The notes beneath the pieces were generated by a model that saw only the letters and a list, made by a program, of their open reading frames with translations, was not told where the DNA came from and searched no databases. The translations under genes and the position numbers were made by a program. DNA of 48,662 nt from Pseudonocardiales bacterium (lineage in GTDB: Bacteria > Actinomycetota > Actinomycetes > Mycobacteriales > Pseudonocardiaceae): NCBI GenBank assembly GCA_023252195.1, contig JAHEXI010000025.1:1-48662 (forward strand), written 5' to 3'. Positions 16,048-24,338 of this stretch are shown here, in pieces. Position 1 is the first letter of the stretch; every line of letters begins with the position of its first letter.

Positions 16048-16920
16048 ATGCGTACGAACACATCGTCAGCGCAGTGGCAGCAGGGCCTCGACGCCCTCCG
16101 CGATGAGGTCCAGCGGGTGACGAACCTGCTGCGGTCCATCAGTGAGCAGGAAGTTCCCGCAGTGGGCCAGTGGAACATCGCTGAGGTCGCCTTGCATCTC
16201 TCGCAGGTCTGGATAGTGGTGCCTGGCCTGGCGAGACGGGACCTCTCCCAGATCCACGAAGTGGTGCCCAGCCTTGCCGGCGTGGCCGGCAACTCACTGA
16301 TCCGGGACATGTGGGACCTGGCCGACACGACCGTCCTCGCGGTGAAATCCGACCCCGAGCATGATCTCACTGTCCTGGCTGACCGCATCGAGGAGCGGGC
16401 GCAGAAGTACCTCGGCGAGAGTGCGGGGCACTCTCCTGATGAGCCCCGTCCGTGGCTGATCGAAGGCACCACGGTGCCCCTGTCAACTCTGACTTGCCAC
16501 CTGCTGAACGAGACGGTCATGCATGGTTACGACATCGCCCATGCCGCCGGCCGCAAGTGGCGGATCGAGCCGGCCCATGCGGCCATGGTGGTGCGGCAGT
16601 TCTTCGCTCCGGTGATCCGAACTTGCGACCCTCGGACGTTTGTCAACGCTGAGAAGGCGGCCGGCCTCCAGGCCACCTACGAGTTGCACCTGCGAGGAGG
16701 CGACCGGATCCATTACATGTTCAACGATGGATCGCTCACGGTCGAAGAGCCATCCACCCGCCGGGTTGACTGCCACATCTCAGCTGATCCCGCAGCGTTC
16801 TTCATGGTGTTCTGGCAGCGCCAGAGCCAGTGGAACGCGATCGCCAAGGGTCAGCTCATAGCGTGGGGTCGCAAGCCGTGGCTGGGCTTGAAGTTCAGGT
16901 CCCTGATACGCAACCCCTAG
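16048..16920 (+). CDS. Maleylpyruvate isomerase-like (MDMPI, DinB fold) protein
   Basis: A 290-residue protein. Residues 1-160 fit the MDMPI N-terminal four-helix fold: VPAVGQWNIAEVALHLSQ gives the first metal His, and HLLNETVMHGYDIAHA gives the later His pair. The C-terminal 110 residues (YELHLRGGDRIHYMFNDGSL, CHISADPAAFFMVFW) resemble an SCP2-like domain. Such actinobacterial proteins are annotated as mycothiol-dependent, but real substrates are mostly unknown. AAGGGA precedes ATG 16048 by about 6 nt. A strong palindrome follows the stop. Confidence 0.75.
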   Translation: MRTNTSSAQWQQGLDALRDEVQRVTNLLRSISEQEVPAVGQWNIAEVALHLSQVWIVVPGLARRDLSQIHEVVPSLAGVAGNSLIRDMWDLADTTVLAVKSDPEHDLTVLADRIEERAQKYLGESAGHSPDEPRPWLIEGTTVPLSTLTCHLLNETVMHGYDIAHAAGRKWRIEPAHAAMVVRQFFAPVIRTCDPRTFVNAEKAAGLQATYELHLRGGDRIHYMFNDGSLTVEEPSTRRVDCHISADPAAFFMVFWQRQSQWNAIAKGQLIAWGRKPWLGLKFRSLIRNP

Positions 16921-16938
16921 CCCCCACCGCCGTGCGCG

Positions 16939-17003
16939 GTCGTGAACTCGACAGCACCGACGTTTTTCGTCGATGAAAATGTCGGTTGTGTCGAGTTCAC
17001 GAC
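16939..17003. terminator. Long intergenic hairpin after the MDMPI gene
   Basis: GTCGTGAACTCGACA (16939-16953) pairs perfectly with TGTCGAGTTCACGAC (16989-17003). An inner ACCGAC/GTCGGT pair (16956-16961 with 16981-16986) extends the stem after a 2-nt mismatch, and CGACG/CGTCG lies in the loop around TTTT. It sits 19 bp beyond the stop. There is no T-run after the stem, as is usual in high-GC actinobacteria. Confidence 0.65.
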
Positions 17004-17045
17004 GTCGAGCGGCGCGGCGGCGCTCGGTAGTTGTGCGGTTGCGGT

Positions 17046-17074
17046 GCGCATAGTAACGTTCAGTTACTATGCGC
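17046..17074. promoter_or_regulatory. Perfect palindrome upstream of the secreted-protein gene
   Basis: GCGCATAGTAAC (17046-17057) and GTTACTATGCGC (17063-17074) are perfect inverted repeats around GTTCA. It lies 49 bp before the GTG at 17123 and is more AT-rich than its surroundings, so it could be an operator. A second terminator stem is the alternative. Confidence 0.45.
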
Positions 17075-17122
17075 CGATGGAAGTGGTAGATCACCACGCT
17101 GTCGCGCAGCAGGGAGCCATGC

Positions 17123-17842
17123 GTGCGACGCAGAGTAAGGATTTGGCTCCCTTTCCTTGGGTTGACCTTGCTGCTGTGTGCGCTCGAGCCAGTCGCCGCT
17201 GCTGCGCCGGCCGAGGACTATGGCGAATACTCCATGATGAGTCAGCGCCATGCCGGGCAGTTCTACTCCGGCGGGAATCTGGCAGGGCAGTGGTCGTGGA
17301 CGCCGCACGGCGACGAGTCCGAGGTGCTATGGGGTGACCCGTCGAAGTGGCCACCCGACAGCGCGGAGCATTTCATTCATTCCGGCGACTGGGTCGAGCT
17401 CGACGGGTGGCGCAGCTTCGGAAAGTACTACGTGCAGCGGGTGAACCGGGAGTTGATCGGCGACGCGTCCTGCCAGAATATGACGCCGCTGCCGTCAGAC
17501 GGGGACCGCCAACACTACGTCCAGTGGAGCATTCCGGAACATGCGTACTGCCTGCAGGCATGGGGCACCATCACCGAGCAGTTCAGCGGCAAGACTGTGG
17601 ACTTCTTCCATTCCCAAGTGTGGTCACCGCCAAGTACGTGCAGCAACGCCTATCTCGGGATACGAACCTGCATACGCCAGTGGGAATCGTGGTCAGACAA
17701 CAACGGCAGCCCAGGCGAGCCGATCACCCGCAAGCTCGAACGAAGCGTTTACCTGGCCCGCGGTGTCGGAATGGCCTACGTGATCGATCAGACTTACCCG
17801 CATCCGTGGTCGGCCGAATTGCACTCCGATTGGACTTGGTAA
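17123..17842 (+). CDS. Secreted protein of unknown function
   Basis: A 239-residue protein with a Sec signal peptide: MRRRVRIW, hydrophobic core LPFLGLTLLLCALEPVA, then an AAA-AP cleavage region near residue 28. The mature part is rich in Trp, Tyr and His (QWSWTPHGDESEVLWGDPSK, HFIHSGDWVELDGWRSFGKY) and has several Cys that could form disulfides. I chose GTG 17123 because GGAG is 6 nt upstream. No family is recognised. The gene ends inside a tandem repeat that copies its last codons. Confidence 0.7.
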   Translation: MRRRVRIWLPFLGLTLLLCALEPVAAAAPAEDYGEYSMMSQRHAGQFYSGGNLAGQWSWTPHGDESEVLWGDPSKWPPDSAEHFIHSGDWVELDGWRSFGKYYVQRVNRELIGDASCQNMTPLPSDGDRQHYVQWSIPEHAYCLQAWGTITEQFSGKTVDFFHSQVWSPPSTCSNAYLGIRTCIRQWESWSDNNGSPGEPITRKLERSVYLARGVGMAYVIDQTYPHPWSAELHSDWTW

Positions 17843-17880
17843 AGATGGGATTGGACTTGGTAAAGATGGGATTGGCTTGG
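17828..17880 (+). repeat. 21-bp tandem repeat spanning the stop codon
   Basis: The 21-bp unit beginning GATTGGACTTGGTAAAGATG occurs exactly twice (17828-17848 and 17849-17869), and a third partial copy with one base missing follows (17870-17880). The unit contains the gene's own ending DWTW-TAA, so in frame the DNA reads DWTW-stop-RWDWTW-stop-RWDW. This is seven codons repeated in frame, which suggests slipped-strand duplication at the 3' end. Confidence 0.85.
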
Positions 17881-17914
17881 TGAGGCGACTCGACCTGGTA
17901 AGAAGTCCGGCCGA

Positions 17915-19279
17915 TCAAGTGCCCTGCACCGGCGGCGGCAACGGGCCGACCTGACCGGACCGCTTGCTAGGACGGCTGCGCGCGCGCCCGTAACGCTCGT
18001 GAGCGGCCTGCTTGCTCACTCCCAATGACTGACCGATGTCGGTCCACGGCGCACCCCGCGTCCGAGCCAACCGCACCAGCCTGGCCCGCCACCGGTCTAC
18101 CACCCGGGCGAGCGCCTCCACCGCGGTCAAGGCCTCGAGTACCGGTTCGGCCGGGCGCCGTTCGGTGCTCGCAGCGGTGGGCCGCGCGACGTCGGTGGTG
18201 GCGTCCTGGGGGAGATACCGTCCGAAGCGCTCAGCGGCGTGCAGGGCCTCGTAGGTCTGCCATGGCAACGGCGTCGGACCCGCGGGCGGCGCCGGAGGTC
18301 GGGTGCGCGGCGGCGCAGGAGTCGGCTCGTTCAGTGGTTCATTGGCGTTGGGAAGCTTCAGATACACCCGGGTGGTGGTGCCCTGCGGGCAGGCGTGCTG
18401 CTCAACGAGGTCGGACAGATGGTTGACCAGGAGCAGGCCTCGGCCGTCTGGTCGTCTGGGGTCGGCCAGTGGGCGGTCTGCAAGCGGATCATTGACGTGC
18501 CCGGAGTGCCGGACTTCGCATACCAGGTACCCGCGCTGCGCCCAGATGCGCAACGCGCCGGTCCCCGTGCCGTGCACGAGGCTGCGGGCCACCAGCTCAC
18601 CGACGATCAGCTTGAGTTCCGAGTGATCGCCGCCCAAGCCAAGCCGGAGGGCGTGATCGCAGGCGAACTGCCCGGCAAGCGCCTGATTGGTGGCGTCGAA
18701 GGTGAAACCAGGCCCTGACGGCGGCGCGCACAGTTTGTGGCCGTCTGTGTCGACGCATTCGGGCGCGAAGCCGGTACTGGGCCGCTCGCCGCCGGCGTCT
18801 ATCACCCTTGGGTGGTTGGCTTCGGCGTCGGCGAGAGTTCGAGGACCCACCCTCTCGGCGTCATAGGGGCACAGCATGGTGACCGGGCGACCGGCGAGCG
18901 CGATGCTGATCAAGGCCTCGTGCTGGGCGCACGCCGGATACTCCTTCAGGGTGCGTCCGGTCCACGGGTGTTCGCCAATGATCCGCACTCGCCCGCGTGG
19001 ATGCGCATCGGCGAAGGCGCGCAGCACATTGGGGATGATCCGCCCTGGGTTGCGCCCGGCTCGCGTCATGTCGAGCAGCCGGACCCGGTCGGCGTCGGTG
19101 CCCAGTTCCGTGAGGATGAGCCGCAGATTGGGACCCGGGACGGCGAGCGCCACGGGTTCGCCAGCGGCCAGACCCGCGCGAACGAACGCCACCGTGCCTT
19201 CGAGATACTCCGCGGCGCCGCGATAGAACAGTGCCGGGTGCGCGAACTCGTCATCCCAGCGCGGTGCGGGGGCGGTCAT
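17915..19279 (-). CDS. MEDS-HATPase regulator with C-terminal HTH
   Basis: About 454 residues from ATG 19279 (a GAAGGGG lies about 11 nt upstream). The N-terminal part (FAHPALFYRGAAEYLEGTVA, ALAVPGPNLRLI, GEHPWTGRTLKEY) is a MEDS sensor domain. The middle (LKLIVGELVARSLVHGTGTG, DGRGLLLVNHLSDLVE) is an RsbW/RsbA-like ATPase, although the N-box Asn is replaced by Ser (VARSLVH). After a Pro-rich linker the end holds a helix-turn-helix-like segment (APWTDIGQSLGVSKQAAHER). MEDS-HATPase proteins regulate sigma factors; the added HTH suggests DNA binding in the same chain. Confidence 0.8.
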   Translation of the reverse strand: MTAPAPRWDDEFAHPALFYRGAAEYLEGTVAFVRAGLAAGEPVALAVPGPNLRLILTELGTDADRVRLLDMTRAGRNPGRIIPNVLRAFADAHPRGRVRIIGEHPWTGRTLKEYPACAQHEALISIALAGRPVTMLCPYDAERVGPRTLADAEANHPRVIDAGGERPSTGFAPECVDTDGHKLCAPPSGPGFTFDATNQALAGQFACDHALRLGLGGDHSELKLIVGELVARSLVHGTGTGALRIWAQRGYLVCEVRHSGHVNDPLADRPLADPRRPDGRGLLLVNHLSDLVEQHACPQGTTTRVYLKLPNANEPLNEPTPAPPRTRPPAPPAGPTPLPWQTYEALHAAERFGRYLPQDATTDVARPTAASTERRPAEPVLEALTAVEALARVVDRWRARLVRLARTRGAPWTDIGQSLGVSKQAAHERYGRARSRPSKRSGQVGPLPPPVQGT

Positions 19280-19589
19280 CGCCGCAACAACCCCTTCACC
19301 CTGAGCGTGCCCACAACGGCACCCGAACGGCCGCGAGAACCAACGACCAGCACACCTACCACCTCGTCTCGACGCGACAAATAGCGGTAGCCGCCGACGA
19401 GTCGGCAAGCCACCCATTTACCGCGCCAAGCCCCACCACACAGAGTAGGTACTGATACGCGTTGTGACAACCCGGCGACGACGGTCTCCCCCACACGTGC
19501 GAGACGTGAGGTGGATCGAGCCGTTGGTCTGCCGACCGTCCGCCCGTGCCACACTGCCGAAAATCACGGAGAGCAAAGGAGGAGCCGCC
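19280..19589. other. 310-bp divergent spacer before the carbonic anhydrase
   Basis: No gene recognised. It must contain the leftward promoter of the MEDS regulator and the rightward promoter of the carbonic anhydrase operon. It ends with AAGGAGGAGCCGCC before ATG 19590. No operator-like repeat was noticed. Confidence 0.4.
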
Positions 19590-20090
19590 ATGACAGCGAT
19601 ACAGGACTTGGTGGACCGCAACGCGTCGCGCTCACACCGGGGCCCTGGCCCGCTGCCGTCCCCGCCCAGCCTGCGCGTGGCGGTGGTGGCCTGTATGGAC
19701 GCCCGCATCGACCCGTTCGAGCTGCTCGGCTTGCAGCCGGGCGAGGCGCACGTGATCCGCAACGGAGGTGGCGCCGTCACCGACGACGTGATCCGCTCCC
19801 TAGCGGTCAGCCAGCGAAAGCTGGGCACCACTGAGGTGATGTTGTTGCACCACACCAAGTGTGGGATGGCGTCGTTTACCGACGAGGAGTTCTGGTCCGA
19901 ACTTCACGACGCCACCGGCCTGCGGCCCACCTGGGCGGTCGAGACCTTCCGGGACGCCGAATCCGACGTGCGGCAGTCGATGGAACGGGTGCGGCGCAGC
20001 CCATTTCTGACGAATACGACGACGGTGCGAGGTTTTGTCATCGACATCGACACCGGTGATCTGGCCGAGGTCTTGCCAATCCAGGCGTGA
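19590..20090 (+). CDS. Beta-class carbonic anhydrase
   Basis: A 166-residue protein with the beta-carbonic anhydrase zinc motifs: Cys35 with Asp37-Arg39 in VACMDARIDP, and His88-Cys91 in HHTKCG. It interconverts CO2 and bicarbonate. AAGGAGGA precedes ATG 19590. The TGA stop overlaps the GTG of mutY as GTGA, so the two are translated together, as in the canB-mutY neighbourhood known from mycobacteria. Confidence 0.88.
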   Translation: MTAIQDLVDRNASRSHRGPGPLPSPPSLRVAVVACMDARIDPFELLGLQPGEAHVIRNGGGAVTDDVIRSLAVSQRKLGTTEVMLLHHTKCGMASFTDEEFWSELHDATGLRPTWAVETFRDAESDVRQSMERVRRSPFLTNTTTVRGFVIDIDTGDLAEVLPIQA

Positions 20091-20968
20091 ACCCGACTCT
20101 GCTCATCGCCTGGTTCGACGCCCATGCGCGGCAGCTGCCTTGGCGCGAGCCCGGCACCACGCCGTGGGGCGTACTGGTCAGCGAAGTGATGCTGCAGCAG
20201 ACTCCGGTGCATCGCGTTGCCGCAGTGTGGTCCGAGTGGCTGGTCCGCTGGCCCAGGCCATCGAGTCTGGCCGCCGAGACGCCAGGCGCCGCCGTGCGCG
20301 CCTGGGGCAAGCTGGGTTACCCGCGGCGTGCGCTACGGCTGCATGCGGCCGCCACCATCATCGCCGCCCAGTACGACGACGTCGTACCCGCCGATGTGGC
20401 GGCGCTGCTCGCGCTGCCCGGGGTCGGCGCGTACACCGCCCGGGCGGTGGCGGCTTTCGGATACGGCCACCGCGTCCCGGTGGTGGATACCAATGTCCGC
20501 CGAGTGGTGGCCCGAGCGATGCACGGCAGGGCCGACGCCGGACCACCGTCCACCTCGCGCGATCTGGCCGATCTGGATGGCGTGCTGCCCGACGTGCAGG
20601 CCGCTCGCTTCTGTGCCGCGCTGATGGAGCTGGGCGCGGTCGTGTGCACGGCTGGCCGGCCGCGCTGCGCCGACTGTCCGGTGGCCGGCGAGTGTGCCTG
20701 GGTGCGCGAGGGTCGGCCGGCCACGACCGTCCCCGGCCGACCCTCGCAGACCTTCGCGGGCACTGATCGTCAGGTGCGCGGGTTGCTGCTCGACGTCCTT
20801 CGAGCAGCGCCCGACCCGGTGCCGCGAGGCCGGCTGGATGCGGTCTGGCGCGACGCGACGCAGCGCGATCGGTGCTTGGCTTCGCTGCTCATCGACGGCC
20901 TGGTGGAACCGACCGTTGACGGTCGCTTCGCTTTACCTGGAGAACGCGCAGCCGCACCGAGGCGCTAG
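20087..20968 (+). CDS. mutY: A/G-specific adenine glycosylase
   Basis: A 293-residue MutY that removes adenine paired with 8-oxoguanine. Visible elements: catalytic Glu33 in VSEVMLQQTPV, helix-hairpin-helix LPGVGAYTARAVAAF (110-124), catalytic Asp134 in PVVDTNVRR, and the [4Fe-4S] ligands Cys187-X6-Cys194-X2-Cys197-X5-Cys203. The C-terminal lesion-recognition domain is short. Translation starts at GTG 20087, overlapping the previous stop. It is followed 15 bp later by the mhuD-like gene. Confidence 0.92.
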   Translation: MNPTLLIAWFDAHARQLPWREPGTTPWGVLVSEVMLQQTPVHRVAAVWSEWLVRWPRPSSLAAETPGAAVRAWGKLGYPRRALRLHAAATIIAAQYDDVVPADVAALLALPGVGAYTARAVAAFGYGHRVPVVDTNVRRVVARAMHGRADAGPPSTSRDLADLDGVLPDVQAARFCAALMELGAVVCTAGRPRCADCPVAGECAWVREGRPATTVPGRPSQTFAGTDRQVRGLLLDVLRAAPDPVPRGRLDAVWRDATQRDRCLASLLIDGLVEPTVDGRFALPGERAAAPRR

Positions 20969-20983
20969 CCGTAGGCTGGTTGC

Positions 20984-21304
20984 ATGGCTGTCGTGAAGAT
21001 CAACGCAATTGAGGTGCCGGAAGGCGCAGGTCCCGAGCTGGAGCGCCGGTTCGCGGCCCGGCATGAGGCGGTGACGTCGGCTCCCGGCTTTCTGCGGTTC
21101 GAGCTGCTGCGCCCCGTCGCCGGTGACAACCGGTATTTCGTGTATAGCCGCTGGGAGACTGAGGAACACTTCCAAGCCTGGCACAACGGCCGCACCGGTC
21201 CGGGCACAGAAGCCCACACCGGTCCCCGCGCAAACCCCGTGTCGACCGGCAGCGCCCTTCTTGAATTCGAGGTCGCCCAATCCGCCGACCCCGGTAACCC
21301 CTGA
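20984..21304 (+). CDS. mhuD: MhuD-like heme-degrading monooxygenase
   Basis: A 106-residue ABM-fold protein. From family knowledge it closely resembles mycobacterial MhuD: VVKINAIEVPEGAGPELERR, then GFLRFELLRPV, ending GSALLEFEV. Asn7 and Trp66 stand at the catalytic positions, and His78 probably corresponds to the heme-ligand His75 with a three-residue insertion before it. It would open heme to release iron. Its position after mutY agrees with the mycobacterial order. Confidence 0.85.
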   Translation: MAVVKINAIEVPEGAGPELERRFAARHEAVTSAPGFLRFELLRPVAGDNRYFVYSRWETEEHFQAWHNGRTGPGTEAHTGPRANPVSTGSALLEFEVAQSADPGNP

Positions 21305-21372
21305 TCGCCATTCGGAGCCGAATAGCTGTTTGTGATAGCTCAGCGACCGCCATTCGGAGCCGAATAGCGATC
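21303..21372. repeat. Double palindromic element between mhuD and clpC
   Basis: The motif CGCCATTCGGAGCCGAATAG occurs twice in direct order (starting near 21306 and 21348). Each is itself an imperfect palindrome (ATTCGG/CCGAAT), and outer GATCGC/GCGATC bases make the whole block nearly symmetric. It begins at the mhuD stop codon. It is probably part of the bidirectional termination region. Confidence 0.6.
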
Positions 21373-21391
21373 TGGACGTAAAGACACGTGA

Positions 21392-21426
21392 AGAGGGGCC
21401 CGATCCGGTACCGATCGGGCCCCTCT
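21392..21426. terminator. Terminator hairpin downstream of clpC
   Basis: AGAGGGGCCCGATC (21392-21405) pairs perfectly with GATCGGGCCCCTCT (21413-21426) around a 7-nt loop. This very GC-rich stem lies 11 bp beyond the clpC stop and faces the convergent mhuD gene. Confidence 0.75.
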
Positions 21427-21437
21427 GGACGACAGGG

Positions 21438-23966
21438 TTACTCAGCGCTGGGTGCGCTGTCCAGGTCCACTAGAGGCGCATCGGGCACCCGCAACGCTTT
21501 GGCCGCGCCGCGGAACACGAATCGAGCATTCTCGCCCGAGCCCTCGCCGTCCCAGTTCTCGGTGTCAACGAGGACGATCTGCCCGGGCTCGACCTCGCCG
21601 AACAGAATCTTCTCCGACAGTTGGTCCTCGATCTCGCGCTGGATGGTCCGGCGCAGCGGCCGAGCCCCCATCACGGGATCGAATCCGCGCTTGGCCAACA
21701 GCTTCTTGGCCATCGTGGTCAGCTCCAGCTCCATGTCCTTGTTGCGCAGCTGAACCTCGACCCGAGTGATCATCAGGTCCACCATCGTGATGATCTCGTC
21801 CTCGGTGAGCTGGTGGAAGACGATGGTGTCGTCAATGCGGTTGAGGAACTCCGGACGGAAGTGCTTCTTGACCTCGTCGTTGACCTTGCTCTTCATTCGC
21901 TCGTAGTTCGAGGTCTCATCATTGCTCGCCGAGAAGCCCAGTCCCACTGCCTTGGAGATGTCCGAGGTGCCGAGGTTGGTGGTGAAGATGATCACGGTGT
22001 TCTTGAAGTCCACCGTGCGACCCTGGCCGTCGGTCAGCCGACCGTCCTCCAACACCTGCAACAGCGTGTTGTACACCTCCTGGTGAGCCTTTTCGATCTC
22101 ATCGAAGAGCACTACCGAGAACGGCTTGCGGCGGACCTTCTCGGTGAGCTGGCCACCCTCCTCGTAACCCACGTATCCAGGGGGTGCACCGACGAGCCGC
22201 GATGCGGTGTAGCGGTCGTGGAACTCACCCATGTCGATCTGGATGAGCGCGTTGTCATCACCGAACAGGAACTGCGCCAGCGCCTTGGACAGCTCGGTCT
22301 TACCCACCCCGGAGGGGCCAGCGAAGATGAAGGAACCGGAGGGTCGTCTCGGGTCCTTCAGACCCGCACGGGTCCGACGGATCGCCTTGGACACGGCCTT
22401 GACCGCTTCGTGCTGGCCGATGATCCGCTTGTGCAGCTCATCCTCCATGCGCAGCAGCCTGGTGGTCTCCTGCTCGGTGAGCTTGAATACCGGGATCCCG
22501 GTCCAGTTGGCCAGCACCTCGGCGATCTGCTCATCATCGACCTCGGCGACGACGTCGAGGTCACCAGCCTTCCATTGCTTCTCCCGCTCGGTCTTCTTGA
22601 TCAGCAGCTGCTTCTCGGAGTCCCGCAGCTTCGCAGCGCGCTCGAAGTCCTGAGCGTCGATGGCTGATTCCTTGTCTCGGCGCACCGCGGCGATCTTCTC
22701 GTCGAAGTCACGCAGGTCCGGCGGTGCGGTCATCCGACGGATCCGCATCCGGGCGCCGGCCTCGTCGATCAGGTCGATCGCCTTGTCCGGCAGGAACCGG
22801 TCGTTGATGTAGCGATCGGCCAGGGTGGCCGCCGACACCAGAGCGCTGTCGGTGATGGACACCCGGTGGTGTGCCTCGTAACGGTCCCGCAGACCCTTGA
22901 GGATCTCGATGGTGTGATCGAGGCTCGGCTCGGCGACCTGGATCGGCTGGAACCGGCGTTCCAGTGCCGGGTCCTTCTCCACGTATTTGCGGTACTCGTC
23001 GAGTGTGGTTGCGCCGATGGTCTGCAGCTCGCCACGCGCCAGCATCGGCTTGAGGATCGACGCGGCGTCGATCGCGCCTTCGGCAGCACCGGCGCCGACC
23101 AGGGTGTGCATCTCGTCGATGAACAAGATTATGTCGCCGCGGGTGCGGATCTCTTTGAGCACCTTCTTCAGGCGCTCTTCGAAATCACCGCGATACCGGG
23201 AGCCCGCCACCAGCGAACCCAGGTCCAGGGTGTAGAGCTGCTTGTCCTTGAGCGTCTCGGGCACCTCGCCCTTGACGATGTTCTGCGCGAGCCCTTCGAC
23301 GACGGCGGTCTTGCCGACGCCGGCCTCACCGATGAGCACCGGGTTGTTCTTGGTGCGCCGGGACAGCACCTGCATGACCCGCTCGATCTCCTTGCCGCGC
23401 CCGATCACCGGGTCCAGCTTGCCCTCGCGGGCACTGGCGGTGAGGTTGCGGCCGAACTGATCGAGTACCAGCGACGACGACGGGGTGCCCTCGCCACGCC
23501 CTGAGCCGGACTCCGCGGGCTCCTTGCCCTGGTAGCCCGACAGCAGCTGCAGCACCTGCTGACGTACTCGGTTGAGGTCGGCACCCAGCTTGACCAGCAC
23601 CTGCGCGGCCACGCCCTCGCCTTCGCGGATGAGCCCGAGCAGGATGTGCTCGGTACCGATGTAGTTGTGGCCGAGCTGCAGCGCCTCGCGCAATGACAGC
23701 TCCAGCACCTTCTTGGCTCGGGGGGTGAACGGAATATGACCCGACGGCGCCTGCTGGCCTTGGCCGATGATCTCCTCGACCTGCTGGCGCACCCCTTCCA
23801 GGGCGATTCCCAGCGATTCGAGGGCCTTGGCTGCTACACCCTCGCCCTCGTGAATCAGACCCAGCAGGATGTGCTCGGTGCCGATGTAGTTGTGGTTGAG
23901 CATCCTGGCCTCTTCTTGGGCCAGCACAACCACACGCCGCGCGCGGTCGGTAAACCTTTCAAACAT
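21438..23966 (-). CDS. clpC: ATP-dependent Clp protease ATPase subunit ClpC
   Basis: An 842-residue AAA+ unfoldase that feeds substrates to ClpP. Two Clp_N repeats (residues 1-145, [13 protein letters not shown] twice), first AAA module with Walker A GEAGVGKT (213-220), a UVR-type middle domain with coiled coil ([20 protein letters not shown]), second AAA module with [15 protein letters not shown], and a C-terminal D2-small domain. The tail ends DSAPSAE. AGGAG stands 6 nt before ATG 23966. It is monocistronic here, closed by the hairpin at 21392-21426. In actinobacteria it is normally essential. Confidence 0.96.
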   Translation of the reverse strand: MFERFTDRARRVVVLAQEEARMLNHNYIGTEHILLGLIHEGEGVAAKALESLGIALEGVRQQVEEIIGQGQQAPSGHIPFTPRAKKVLELSLREALQLGHNYIGTEHILLGLIREGEGVAAQVLVKLGADLNRVRQQVLQLLSGYQGKEPAESGSGRGEGTPSSSLVLDQFGRNLTASAREGKLDPVIGRGKEIERVMQVLSRRTKNNPVLIGEAGVGKTAVVEGLAQNIVKGEVPETLKDKQLYTLDLGSLVAGSRYRGDFEERLKKVLKEIRTRGDIILFIDEMHTLVGAGAAEGAIDAASILKPMLARGELQTIGATTLDEYRKYVEKDPALERRFQPIQVAEPSLDHTIEILKGLRDRYEAHHRVSITDSALVSAATLADRYINDRFLPDKAIDLIDEAGARMRIRRMTAPPDLRDFDEKIAAVRRDKESAIDAQDFERAAKLRDSEKQLLIKKTEREKQWKAGDLDVVAEVDDEQIAEVLANWTGIPVFKLTEQETTRLLRMEDELHKRIIGQHEAVKAVSKAIRRTRAGLKDPRRPSGSFIFAGPSGVGKTELSKALAQFLFGDDNALIQIDMGEFHDRYTASRLVGAPPGYVGYEEGGQLTEKVRRKPFSVVLFDEIEKAHQEVYNTLLQVLEDGRLTDGQGRTVDFKNTVIIFTTNLGTSDISKAVGLGFSASNDETSNYERMKSKVNDEVKKHFRPEFLNRIDDTIVFHQLTEDEIITMVDLMITRVEVQLRNKDMELELTTMAKKLLAKRGFDPVMGARPLRRTIQREIEDQLSEKILFGEVEPGQIVLVDTENWDGEGSGENARFVFRGAAKALRVPDAPLVDLDSAPSAE

Positions 23967-24338
23967 GGTGCACTCCTGACTGCCGCGCCATCGCGGCGCG
24001 GCCGGTACTGGGTCAGACAGTCCCTGCCGTCACTGTAGCTGTCGGACGGTCATCCTCGCTCTCAAACCGCTGCCCAAACTCTTACTGCAACGTGTCACTA
24101 CCGGCCAGGATTCCGCCGCGGGCCGCCTTGTCCGCTCTCGGTGAACGCTCCCCATTAGGGGTGAGCGAGACTCGCTCGGGTGGTCTCGGATAGCGGAGGG
24201 TGCCCGCGGGGATTCAGGCTGCTAGGTTTGCTTCGCATTAGGTAAGGCAACCCTGCACATAGACACAGGGCGGCGCCGAGGCTGATGCAGCGCGACCGGC
24301 AAGGCAGTCGCCAGACCCACGAACGTAGAGGAGAGGGT
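23967..24338. other. 372-bp divergent spacer, clpC and fhuF-like promoters
   Basis: Non-coding by inspection apart from a possible short N-terminal extension of the fhuF-like gene (ATG 24285). No HAIR or CIRCE element was recognised for clpC. The right half contains an iron-box-like motif at 24238-24256. Confidence 0.45.
24238..24256 (+). promoter_or_regulatory. IdeR/DmdR-type iron box
   Basis: TTAGGTAAGGCAACCCTGC matches about 14 of 19 positions of the actinobacterial iron-box consensus (TTAGGTTAGGCTAACCTAA); the left half is near perfect and the right half is weaker. It lies about 80 bp before the start of a siderophore-reductase-like gene, where an IdeR/DmdR1 operator would be expected. 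Confidence 0.6.

Noticed and set aside
21621-22667. Long plus-strand open frame (348 codons) opposite clpC
   Set aside because: It mirrors the codon pattern of the strongly conserved clpC gene; composition is Leu/Val/Asp-rich as expected of antisense frames in high-GC DNA, and no ribosome site or family motif is present.
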